A DNA stretch of 64,000 bases from JAJAZB01 sp964244295 (GTDB taxonomy: Bacteria; Bacteroidota; Bacteroidia; Cytophagales; Spirosomataceae): contig CAXTIG010000007.1 of NCBI GenBank assembly GCA_964244295.1, forward strand, positions 62,001 to 126,000, read 5' to 3'. Under the pieces are notes generated by a model. That model was not told the origin of the DNA. It worked only from the letters and a program-made list of their open reading frames with translations, and did not search any database. Positions 1 through 7,061 of this stretch are shown one piece after another. Both the position numbers and the translations under genes were made by a program. Every line of letters starts with the position of its first letter. Positions within the stretch are counted from its first letter, which is position 1.

Positions 1-66
1 ATTGCCCGCGTTTACGCCGATACCCAAAACGAGCGTGTGCGGGAAGTGGTTGAAGTTGAGAATTAA
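1..66 (+). CDS. C-terminal end of an unidentified gene (partial)
   Basis: An open frame enters from the left edge and gives 21 codons, ending at TAA (64-66). The visible residues (ending REVVEVEN) are charged and show no recognisable motif, so no function is assigned. A strong terminator hairpin begins 21 nt after the stop, which fits a genuine gene end. Confidence 0.5.
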   Translation: MARVYADTQNERVREVVEVEN

Positions 67-86
67 GGTACGCTTAAAATGACACG

Positions 87-120
87 GCCCCGAGTCCCAG
101 GCTTCGGGGCTTTTGTGTTT
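87..120 (+). terminator. Rho-independent terminator
   Basis: A 7-bp GCCCCGA/TCGGGGC stem (87-93 with 104-110) is followed by TTTTGTGTTT. It lies just after the partial gene at the left edge. From here to the tRNA at 382 I see no gene, only the tRNA terminator. Confidence 0.75.
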
Positions 121-334
121 CCAGGGTATGGTTTAACGGGATTTCTGTAACCCATCAGGGAGGCATTTGGTAGTTGGTTTGACCGGGATCAGGAAAATTC
201 AATCGCTGAATCACCGCCTTCCCAGCCCGAAGCCGACAAACCGCCCAAAATGCAACGAGGAGTGCTGTAAGGAGAATTTATGACCCCGGGGATGGGGGAT
301 GTAAGGACTTGTTTCAACCAGCGTTGTCCCTGAA

Positions 335-369
335 AACAAAAAAGCACCCAACCTTTCAGCCAAGTGCTT
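335..369 (-). terminator. Terminator of the tRNA-Gly transcript
   Basis: On the minus strand an AAGCAC/GTGCTT stem (342-347 with 364-369) runs into a T-rich tail, directly downstream of the tRNA. Confidence 0.55.
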
Positions 370-381
370 GATTACAAACGA

Positions 382-453
382 GCGGGAAATGGGTCTCGAA
401 CCCACGACCTACAGCTTGGGAAGCTGTCGCTCTACCAACTGAGCTACTCCCGC
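382..453 (-). tRNA. tRNA-Gly (anticodon CCC)
   Basis: The minus strand folds as a complete 72-nt cloverleaf without encoded CCA. The acceptor stem is GCGGGAG with TTCCCGC (one G-U pair), the D arm contains AGTTGGTA, the anticodon stem ACAGC/GCTGT holds loop TTCCCAA, and the T arm is GTGGG-TTCGAGA-CCCAT. The anticodon CCC reads the glycine codon GGG. Confidence 0.95.
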
Positions 454-536
454 TTGGAGACCACAAGTTTACGGGAAAAAATTGACTGCCTCAACCGCCT
501 TCCCGTAAAAAAATGGTCAAGTCGTTCTGTGATGCC

Positions 537-902
537 CTATTTCACCATTGAAAGCAAGGCAGAAACCAGCCCATTGACCAGCCACACGCAGCCTTTGAGC
601 ATCGCTTCGCCGAGGGCTTTGAAGCCATTGGCTACCCATTTGCCCAGGGTGGAGGTAAAGGTGGCGGGTTCGTACGATTTGGGGCTGTTGCCTTTCCCTT
701 CGACGGCTTTCGGGGTGGCAACGGAATGGCCCGAAACCGGTTTAGCCTGGGCCGACTTCAGCACGCCGTGGCTGCGCTGGGTAGGCATCAGCACGGAGCG
801 TTCAGGCAGGCCGAAGCCCGTACTCAGGTTGAGAATCAACGCCGTGCCGAGCAAGAGCAACAGACGGGTAGACAGCGAATGGAGTGTAGTGGACCGGTTC
901 AT
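537..902 (-). CDS. Small secreted or membrane-associated hypothetical protein
   Basis: A 121-residue protein that I do not recognise. Residues 1-30 read as a signal peptide or membrane anchor (an Arg, then a leucine-rich stretch around 14-28). The middle is polar and rich in Lys, Ser and Pro. Residues 85-120 form a hydrophobic or amphipathic segment. It lies between the tRNA and the MBL-fold gene, on the same strand as both. No Shine-Dalgarno site is obvious, which is common in Bacteroidota. The signal-like N-terminus argues that it is a gene rather than a chance frame. Confidence 0.55.
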   Translation of the reverse strand: MNRSTTLHSLSTRLLLLLGTALILNLSTGFGLPERSVLMPTQRSHGVLKSAQAKPVSGHSVATPKAVEGKGNSPKSYEPATFTSTLGKWVANGFKALGEAMLKGCVWLVNGLVSALLSMVK

Positions 903-1004
903 GGGAGTTGGTCGAAAATACTCGGCAATTTTACCGAATTTCTTTGGGCAAAAGAAGCTTACGCGCTTTTTTTCAGAGCGTTCCGTTCAAAATATAGGCA
1001 AAAA

Positions 1005-2129
1005 TTAGCGCCACCAGGGGCGGCTGGGGTACGGGCCACCCACCATGACCGGCTCCCCGATTTTCGGCGTGGTCACAGGCAGGTTTAGCTCACGGGCCTT
1101 TTGGGTGACGCGCTCGATGGGGTCCGTCCAGGCGTGGAGGGCGAGCGTGAATTTGCCCCAGTGGACGGGCAACAGGGTTTTAGCTTTCAAATCGAGGGCC
1201 GCCTGGGCTACTTCTTCGGGCATCATGTGGATGAACGGCCACTGCCGGTCGTACTGCCCGTCTTCGAGCAGGGCCAGGTCGAAGGGGCCGTATCGCTCGC
1301 CGATTTCGCGGAAGTGCGGGCCGTAGCCGGAGTCGCCGCCGAGGTAGAGCGTGTGCGTGGCCGAGCGCAGCACGAAGCCCACCCAGAGGGTTTTGCCCCG
1401 CGTCAATCCGCGTCCGGAAAAGTGCCGCGCCGGGGTCGCGACGAGCGAAAGCCCGTCGGCAACCTGTCCGCTTTCCCACCAATCGTACTCGGTGATTTTC
1501 TGGGGCGAAATCCCCCAGCGTTCGAGGTGGCCCCCCACGCCGAGGGCGGCGTGAAACGCCGCCGTTTTCGGGATGAGTTGGCGAATGGTTTCGTAGTCGA
1601 GGTGGTCGTAGTGGTCGTGGGTGAGGATCACCGCGTCGAGGGGCGGCAGGTCGGCCACCGAATACACGCGGGTGCCTGGATAGCTGCCCGTGCCGACAAA
1701 CTGCACCGGCGAGGCCCGGTTGCTGAACACCGGATCGATGAGCAGGTTTTTCCCCCCGATGCGGATGAAGTACGAGGAATGCCCAAACCAGACCACGATG
1801 GGCGAATCGCCCGCCAGGGTTTTCAAATCGGTTTTTACCGAAGGCAGCGGGGCCGACGGTTCGCGGTTCGCCGTTTTGCCAAAGAAAAAATCCCGCGCCA
1901 TTGTCAGGTACGAGGCATCCGGAGCCAGCATCGGCGTTTCGAGGGGGTAATGAAACGTCCCGTCGCGGTAATTCGGCGATTTTTCGATGCGCGCCAGGCG
2001 GGCACCGGAGGGCTTGGCCCCGAAGGCGGGCAATTGCAAAAAAGCCCAGGTAGCCGCCGCCAGGACGACCAGCACGAGAAAGAGATAGAGCATGATTTTT
2101 CGGAAACGGCGCACGGGAAAAGGCAGCAA
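1005..2129 (-). CDS. MBL-fold metallo-hydrolase, NAPE-PLD/UlaG-like
   Basis: A 374-residue protein with an N-terminal membrane anchor (about 12-35) followed by a metallo-beta-lactamase fold. The zinc-binding HDHYDH motif is at 171-176, and further ligands are in ARHFSGRG, in GGDSGYG and near the C-terminal PVHWGKF. This arrangement matches the family of N-acyl-phosphatidylethanolamine phospholipase D and related phosphodiesterases; the substrate here is unknown. The frame opens at TTG (2127-2129), 1 nt after the stop of the aspartic protease gene. An in-frame ATG at 2093 would remove the Arg-rich start before the anchor, so the TTG start looks better for topology. The tight spacing suggests co-transcription with the upstream gene. 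Confidence 0.9.
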   Translation of the reverse strand: MLPFPVRRFRKIMLYLFLVLVVLAAATWAFLQLPAFGAKPSGARLARIEKSPNYRDGTFHYPLETPMLAPDASYLTMARDFFFGKTANREPSAPLPSVKTDLKTLAGDSPIVVWFGHSSYFIRIGGKNLLIDPVFSNRASPVQFVGTGSYPGTRVYSVADLPPLDAVILTHDHYDHLDYETIRQLIPKTAAFHAALGVGGHLERWGISPQKITEYDWWESGQVADGLSLVATPARHFSGRGLTRGKTLWVGFVLRSATHTLYLGGDSGYGPHFREIGERYGPFDLALLEDGQYDRQWPFIHMMPEEVAQAALDLKAKTLLPVHWGKFTLALHAWTDPIERVTQKARELNLPVTTPKIGEPVMVGGPYPSRPWWR

Positions 2130-2130
2130 G

Positions 2131-2547
2131 TTATTTCATCGAAAGCTGCGGAATGTTGGGGTGTTCGGGGTTGACGACGAGTTGATTTTTTGACGGGTGA
2201 ATCAGCACGTCCATCAATTCCATCGGCACGGCCCCCAGCAGCACCTCGGCGTTGCCGGGCAGCACGAAGGCTTCCGTCAGGCAACGCCGGTTTTCAAACC
2301 GCACTTCCACTGGCCCGACTACTTCCATGGGCAGCGATTCGTCGGCGAGGCGGGCGGTTCGGTATTCGAGTACGGGCAGGTCGAGTTGAGTTTTTACGGT
2401 TTCGTTGATGGCCAGCATCACCGCGCCGCTGTCGACCATTGCCTTGACTTTGAGGCGTTTTACTTCCCCTTCCGTAATCCGGCCCCGACGAAGAGACGTG
2501 AGGTCTTCGGCGTTGATGAGTTCGATGGTGGCGTAGACGAGGCCCAT
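2131..2547 (-). CDS. Clan AA (retroviral-type) aspartic protease family protein
   Basis: 138 residues. A retropepsin-like motif VDSGA lies at about 38-42 after a short beta-strand region, and a second hydrophobic motif VLLGAVPMELMDV lies near residue 105. This is the usual layout of small bacterial clan AA aspartic proteases, which act as dimers. It is the first gene of a likely two-gene operon with the MBL-fold hydrolase. It is divergent from the C10 peptidase, so the 2548-2690 interval holds promoters for both sides. The natural substrate is unknown. Confidence 0.8.
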   Translation of the reverse strand: MGLVYATIELINAEDLTSLRRGRITEGEVKRLKVKAMVDSGAVMLAINETVKTQLDLPVLEYRTARLADESLPMEVVGPVEVRFENRRCLTEAFVLPGNAEVLLGAVPMELMDVLIHPSKNQLVVNPEHPNIPQLSMK

Positions 2548-2607
2548 TGATAAAATAGAGTTGTATGTATTGTCGTTTTCCTAGCCAGAATATTTTATCA
2601 AATTTAC

Positions 2608-2638
2608 TTTGATCCTGATTCGTAAAAAAGTACGTTTG
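2608..2638 (+). promoter_or_regulatory. Bacteroidota-type promoter for the C10 peptidase
   Basis: A -33 element TTTG (2608-2611) is followed after 19 nt by a perfect -7 element TACGTTTG (2631-2638), the consensus TAnnTTTG at its preferred spacing. Transcription should start near 2645, which places the poly-C tract inside the transcript. Confidence 0.65.
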
Positions 2639-2704
2639 AAGCCACCTTCGTCCTGAGACGTAGGAAACCATCATAAACCCGCTAGTTTTATGAACCGCCA
2701 AGTA

Positions 2705-2724
2705 CCCCCCCCCCCCCCCCCCCC
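2705..2724. repeat. Homopolymeric poly-C tract (20 nt)
   Basis: Twenty consecutive C residues lie between an upstream ATG (2690) and the internal ATG (2748) of the C10 peptidase. With 20 C the frame from 2690 stops at 2813-2815. With 19 or 22 C it would fuse to the peptidase frame. Tracts of this length are slip-prone in replication, in PCR and in sequencing. Confidence 0.9.
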
Positions 2725-2747
2725 GCCGCTGGCAGTCTCGCCTGAGA

Positions 2748-4101
2748 ATGCCCTCGTTCCGCGCTACGAAACTCGTGGCCGGTATCTGCTCTCTGGTTTT
2801 GATGACGCGCTGTAACACCAACGACAGCGTGACCCCAACCGATTCCGCTTCTCAAAACCCTTACGCCGTTGATTTGCAAACCGCACAACGAGTGGCAACC
2901 CGCCAGTACGAAATTCAGGTTGAAGATGCCAACGCAAAACAACCCAACCAGGCGGCGCGAGTTACGGCGCCCCTGCCCCGCACTATCCGGAAAACGGATG
3001 CCGTGAAAGACGGAAATGAGACGCTCTTCCACGTCATCAATTACGACCAGGGCTTCGTCATCGTCTCCGGCGACCGGCGTACCGTACCCGTGATTGCCTA
3101 CTCCGAAACCGGCTCCTTCGAGGTAAACAACGCGCCAAATGGCGTGAAAAACTGGATTGACTTTGCTCAGGATCAAATCAAGAAGGTGAAAGTCAAGGTC
3201 AGGAAACCGGCGGCGATCATCGACAAGATTTGGGCACGCTACCTGCAAACGGGCTACTTCGTCCGGAACGGCCGCACCACATCGGGCTGCCCCGACCCGG
3301 AGTATTTTGACTCTGGCATTCTGGTGCCCACCCGCTGGGATCAGGGAGCCGGGTACAATCACTACTGCCCAAGTCGGTCCCAATGCGATTGCCAGAAAGC
3401 GTTGGTGGGTTGTGGAGCCGTTGCCGTGGGGCAGATCATGGCCTTTTGGCGATTTCCCAATCAGGGGCCGCACGAGCCTTACAACTGGAATTTGATGCTG
3501 GCCGATCAGAGCGTGAATGCCAGTTGTGGGACCTTGGGCGAAGGCGACCGACTCGTCGCCCGCTTGCTCAACAACGTGGGCGAATGGGCTAATTCGCACT
3601 ACTACAACAACCCCGTCAATTGCAATACCTACACGTGGTCGGGCAATTTGGACGAGGCTTTCCAGAATGCCGGCTATTCAAGCGGCGGCGATCTGATCAA
3701 CCACGTGGTCGGGCAATTTGGACGAGGCTTTCCAGAATGCCGGCTATTCAAGCGGCGGCGATCTGATCAACTTCTACGACAACCTCGAATCGCTGCGGGG
3801 ATTACTCCGGGCCGGTACGCCCTTTATTTTGGTGGGCACCACCTGCGATACCTGCATGGGAGAGGCCCACATTTGGGTGTGCGACGGCTACCAGTACTCG
3901 ATGTACTACGAGGAAGAAAACCCCGGCGGGGGTAAAGCCTCGTTTTGCACCGGCTACGGCTACGAACTGTTCCACGTAAATTGGGGGTATGAGGGTCGGT
4001 GGGACGGTTGGTTCGGTTCTCACGATTTCACGAATGGCAACCCGCCCAACACAAACACTTACAACCACTGGATGCGGGCGCAGGCATACATGCATCCTTA
4101 A
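2748..4101 (+). pseudogene. C10 family peptidase (streptopain/interpain-like), frameshifted by a tandem duplication
   Basis: The first frame (2748-3935) encodes a lipoprotein-like leader with Cys at about residue 22, a Spi-type propeptide region (about 45-150), and the C10 catalytic block with VGCGAVAVGQ holding Cys222. The catalytic-His segment GEAHIWVCDGYQY is in another frame (open to 4101). The break is a perfect 70-bp tandem duplication at 3632-3771. Removing one copy gives one continuous frame of 427 residues with Cys and His on the same chain. As written the enzyme would be truncated before its active-site His. Family members are secreted cysteine proteases of Streptococcus, Prevotella and Bacteroides. 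The gene may be a pseudogene, a reversibly switched gene, or the victim of an assembly error. Confidence 0.85.
3632..3771. repeat. Perfect 70-bp tandem duplication inside the C10 peptidase gene
   Basis: Copies 3632-3701 and 3702-3771 are identical and abut directly. Seventy is not a multiple of three, so the downstream frame shifts by one. Confidence 0.97.
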
Positions 4102-4112
4102 CCAAAATACTC

Positions 4113-4577
4113 ATGAAACCACAACGTATCATTACCAGCGTTATCGCTTTAGTGGTGATTCTCTTGAGCATTGGTTGCGAGAGAAAGTACGTTCCACCAG
4201 GCGGTATCAGTACATACATCTCAGGCGGTAAGTGGGTACTTGAAAAAATAGTCACCCCATCCGGTACTACTACCCCCGGCGCTGCTGGTTATTATCAGAC
4301 GCTGGAAGTTAGTAACGACGGTCGCAATGATTACATCTCAATTGTGCGGAATGGAAAAGAAATTGTCCGCGAAATTGAACTGAGATCGGGTGGCTACGAA
4401 AACGTAAAAGAATACACGGTAGACCTCCGGTACCTTAACGGCCAAATGCTGCGATTCTTTTTGGTCGAGACCTACGAAAACGGAGTGCGTCAGGGCGTGA
4501 AAGAAATGCAGGTTACGCCGTTTATGAAAGAGTATTCCGCAGCGGCGGATACGGTGCGGTATTTTTACCGGAAGTAG
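4113..4577 (+). CDS. Small lipoprotein next to the C10 peptidase, possible inhibitor partner
   Basis: 154 residues. A signal peptide with hydrophobic core (about 5-20) ends in a lipobox of the form SIGC, so the mature protein should be anchored by lipid. The rest is beta-rich, with a lipocalin-like feel (GKWVLEKIV near the start, then alternating strands and EMQVTPF near the end), but I cannot name a family. It starts 11 nt after the peptidase stop and was probably co-transcribed with it. In Bacteroides, C10 proteases are accompanied by small inhibitors, so an inhibitor role is a reasonable guess from position only. It ends in front of a strong terminator. Confidence 0.75.
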   Translation: MKPQRIITSVIALVVILLSIGCERKYVPPGGISTYISGGKWVLEKIVTPSGTTTPGAAGYYQTLEVSNDGRNDYISIVRNGKEIVREIELRSGGYENVKEYTVDLRYLNGQMLRFFLVETYENGVRQGVKEMQVTPFMKEYSAAADTVRYFYRK

Positions 4578-4590
4578 TCGGCTTCGTTCA

Positions 4591-4623
4591 AACGAAAAAG
4601 GGGCTTCAAGCCCCTTTTTCGTT
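4591..4623. terminator. Bidirectional terminator hairpin
   Basis: The stem AACGAAAAAGGGGCTT pairs with AGCCCCTTTTTCGTT and has A-run and T-run flanks. It separates the convergent lipoprotein gene (+) and the toxin gene (-). Confidence 0.85.
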
Positions 4624-4723
4624 GTATTCCAATTCAGAACCCATCCGTCTTTGTAGACATTTTGCAGAAGGTCGGCGGCGTAGGAGTTCGAGGGTGGGAG
4701 ACAATGCGGATTTGCTCTGCTTT

Positions 4724-5038
4724 CTATTCAAAATTGATTCGCTCCCTCAGCATTCGCTCGTCGCGTTTTTGGTGAAAAACGGCAACGATTTCAACTTCCA
4801 ACGTTTCCTCGCTCACGACGTAGTACACCTTGTAAGGAAAGTTGGCGATGAACGCCCGGCGGACGAAAAGAAAAACTTCCTGGAACCGTTCGGGATTCGT
4901 CTGGAGTGAAGACCTGGTTGCCCGAAATTGTTCGAGAAAACGCTTCGCCCGTAATTCGTTTAGCGTTTTGTAATCGGAAGTAATCTGTTTCAAATCCTCC
5001 CGGGCTTCTATCGAAGTGATGATACGGTAGGTAGCCAT
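4724..5038 (-). CDS. RelE/ParE-superfamily toxin
   Basis: 104 residues with the typical toxin layout: an N-terminal strand (YRIITSIEAREDLKQI), a long helical pair with an FLEQF core, then VRRAFIANFPYKVYYVV and a C-terminal VEIVAVFHQKRDE strand. This matches the plasmid-stabilisation (ParE) branch of the superfamily. Members either cleave mRNA on the ribosome or inhibit gyrase; which applies here cannot be told. It follows the antitoxin gene with a 3-nt gap in the same transcript. Confidence 0.88.
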   Translation of the reverse strand: MATYRIITSIEAREDLKQITSDYKTLNELRAKRFLEQFRATRSSLQTNPERFQEVFLFVRRAFIANFPYKVYYVVSEETLEVEIVAVFHQKRDERMLRERINFE

Positions 5039-5041
5039 ACG

Positions 5042-5287
5042 TCACCAACCGAACTGACGATTTAAGTATTCGTCAACCTCGTCCGAAGTGAAACGAGCAG
5101 ACTTCCCGCTCCGCAACGACTCCACCCGCCGCAACAACTCCGCTTCCAACAACTTCTGGTATTCCTCATCGCTCACCGTCGGCGTGGCAAATTTCTCTTC
5201 CAGGTATTCTAAAAAACTCAGCAATTCGCCCTGCGCGTCGTCGGGCAGGTGCGCGATTTTTTCCTGAATCGTTTCGAGCGTGGACAT
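5042..5287 (-). CDS. Antitoxin of the RelE/ParE-type module
   Basis: 81 acidic residues. A helical N-terminus (ETIQEKIAHLPDDAQGELLSF) resembles DUF2281-like and addiction-module antitoxin proteins, and the C-terminal half is charged (SDEVDEYLNRQFGW) and likely wraps the toxin. It precedes the toxin gene with a 3-nt gap, the usual antitoxin-first order. Such modules usually repress their own promoter, which would lie in 5288-5395. That interval also carries a short degenerate AATCGTAAATCG-type repeat. Confidence 0.8.
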   Translation of the reverse strand: MSTLETIQEKIAHLPDDAQGELLSFLEYLEEKFATPTVSDEEYQKLLEAELLRRVESLRSGKSARFTSDEVDEYLNRQFGW

Positions 5288-5395
5288 GGGCGTTCGTGGT
5301 TTTGGGTAAAACTACGAAAAAAGGAAAAGCGGCGAACCCTCCGGTCGCCGCCTTCAATTGTAATTTGTCTCCAATCGTAAATCGTAATTCGTAAA

Positions 5396-6787
5396 TCACC
5401 CCACCATCTCCTCCGGCTTCACCCACTCGTCGAACTCTTCCGCCGTCAAATACCCCAGCGCCACGGCGGTTTCCTTCAGCGTCGAGCCGTTTTTGTGGGC
5501 GGTCTGGGCGATTTCGGCGGCTTTGTAGTAGCCGATTTTGGGGTTCAGCGCCGTCACCAGCATCAGCGAGTTGTTGACGTGCTTTTTGATGTTTTCGTAC
5601 AGCGGCTCGATGCCCACGGCGCATTTGTCGTTGAACGACACGCACACGTCGCCAATGAGCCGGGCCGAGTGGAGGAAGTTGTAAATCATCACCGGCTTGA
5701 ACACGTTCAGCTCGAAGTGCCCCAGCGAGCCGCCCACGCCGATGGCCACGTCGTTACCCATCACCTGGGCGGCCACCATCGTCATCGCTTCGCACTGGGT
5801 GGGGTTTACCTTGCCGGGCATGATGCTGGAGCCGGGTTCGTTGTCGGGAATGTAAAGCTCGCCGATGCCGCTGCGCGGGCCGCTCGACAGCATCCGAATG
5901 TCGTTGCCGATTTTCATCAAACTCACGGCCACCGTTTTCAGCGCGCCGTGGGCTTCCACGATGGCGTCGTGGGCGGCCAGGGCCTCGAATTTATTCTCAG
6001 CGGTGACGAAGGGCAACTCGGTCAGTTCGGCGATTTTCTTCGCTACGTTTTCGGCGTAGCCGGGCGGGGTGTTGATGCCCGTGCCCACCGCCGTACCGCC
6101 CAGGGCCAGTTCGGCGAGGTGGTCGAGGGTGTGGCGGATGGCCCGCAGGCCGTGGTCGAGTTGCGACACGTAGCCCGAAAACTCCTGCCCCAGCGTCAGC
6201 GGCGTGGCGTCCATGAAGTGGGTGCGGCCAATTTTCACAACGGATTTAAACGCCTTCGCCTTCTCGTGCAGCGTGTGCCGGAGTTTTTCAAGACCCGGAA
6301 TCGTTTTTTCGACCAAAATCTGGTAGGCCGCGATGTGCATGGCCGTCGGGAAGGTGTCGTTCGAGGACTGCGACTTGTTGACGTCGTCGTTGGGGTGCAG
6401 GGCTTTGTCCTTGTCGGTCAGCGCCCCGCCCTTGAGCACGTGGCCCCGGTAGGCCACCACTTCGTTCACGTTCATGTTCGACTGGGTACCCGAACCGGTT
6501 TGCCAGACCACGAGCGGAAACTGGTCGTCGAGCCGACCGGAAAGGATTTCATCGCAGACCTGCCCAATCAGTTCCGCTTTTTCTTTCGGCAAAATTCCCG
6601 CCTCGACGTTGGTCAGGGCGGCGGCTTTTTTCAGGTACGCAAAGGCCCGGATAATTTCGCGGGGCATCCGGTTGATGTCCTGCGCGATTTTAAAATTCTC
6701 GATGCTGCGTTGGGTTTGCGCGCCCCAGTACACGTTTGCAGGCACGTGTACTTCGCCCATCGTGTCTTTTTCGATGCGGTATTCCAT
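5396..6787 (-). CDS. fumC: Class II fumarate hydratase
   Basis: 463 residues, normal length for the family. The enzyme interconverts fumarate and L-malate in the TCA cycle as a homotetramer without an iron-sulfur cluster. Visible landmarks are SSND at 141-144, GRTHFMDATPLT with catalytic His190, and the fumarase/aspartase signature GSSIMPGKVNP at 319-329 on the flexible catalytic loop. Within the superfamily, the GRTHFMDATP motif and length favour fumarase over aspartase or argininosuccinate lyase. It appears to be a single-gene unit; a family-A palindromic repeat lies upstream. Confidence 0.97.
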   Translation of the reverse strand: MEYRIEKDTMGEVHVPANVYWGAQTQRSIENFKIAQDINRMPREIIRAFAYLKKAAALTNVEAGILPKEKAELIGQVCDEILSGRLDDQFPLVVWQTGSGTQSNMNVNEVVAYRGHVLKGGALTDKDKALHPNDDVNKSQSSNDTFPTAMHIAAYQILVEKTIPGLEKLRHTLHEKAKAFKSVVKIGRTHFMDATPLTLGQEFSGYVSQLDHGLRAIRHTLDHLAELALGGTAVGTGINTPPGYAENVAKKIAELTELPFVTAENKFEALAAHDAIVEAHGALKTVAVSLMKIGNDIRMLSSGPRSGIGELYIPDNEPGSSIMPGKVNPTQCEAMTMVAAQVMGNDVAIGVGGSLGHFELNVFKPVMIYNFLHSARLIGDVCVSFNDKCAVGIEPLYENIKKHVNNSLMLVTALNPKIGYYKAAEIAQTAHKNGSTLKETAVALGYLTAEEFDEWVKPEEMVG

Positions 6788-6918
6788 TGAAAAGTTTTCG
6801 GTTTACAGTTTTCGGATTTAGCTACGCTGAATCGTTGATTTCAGTTTCTACGGGAAACGGCTGGCGCAAAAGTAGAGACGAAAAGTGGTTTGCGGGCTTT
6901 CGTTTGCTCTTCCCTGTC

Positions 6919-7041
6919 TGTCATCCAGAGCGTAGCGAAGGACCTCGTTGGACTGCTGGGTAGCTTTTCGTTAGCCCGACGGTAGCTTACCGCTGGCTGT
7001 TCGGTAGTCCGACGAGATCCTTCGCTGCGCTCTGGATGACA
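6919..7041. repeat. Palindromic intergenic repeat, family A (copy 1)
   Basis: 36-bp arms (6919-6954 and 7006-7041, 3 mismatches) start with TGTCATCCAGAGCG and flank a 51-nt centre. The arms are nearly the same sequence as in copies at 14481-14571 and 22478-22599. It lies between the 3' end of the esterase gene and the 5' end of fumC. Confidence 0.95.
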
Positions 7042-7061
7042 AGCCTTAGGAGGATACTTTT

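Noticed and set aside
364..1008. Plus-strand frame of 214 codons over the tRNA
   Set aside because: It starts inside the tRNA-Gly and runs opposite the small secreted protein; no conservation can be seen.
2688..3599. Long minus-strand reading frame across the poly-C tract and C10 peptidase
   Set aside because: It is opposite a clearly conserved protease and begins inside it; GC-rich codon bias creates open frames on the other strand.
4791..5048. Second frame within the RelE/ParE toxin gene
   Set aside because: It is a shifted frame over the toxin gene without any recognisable protein pattern.
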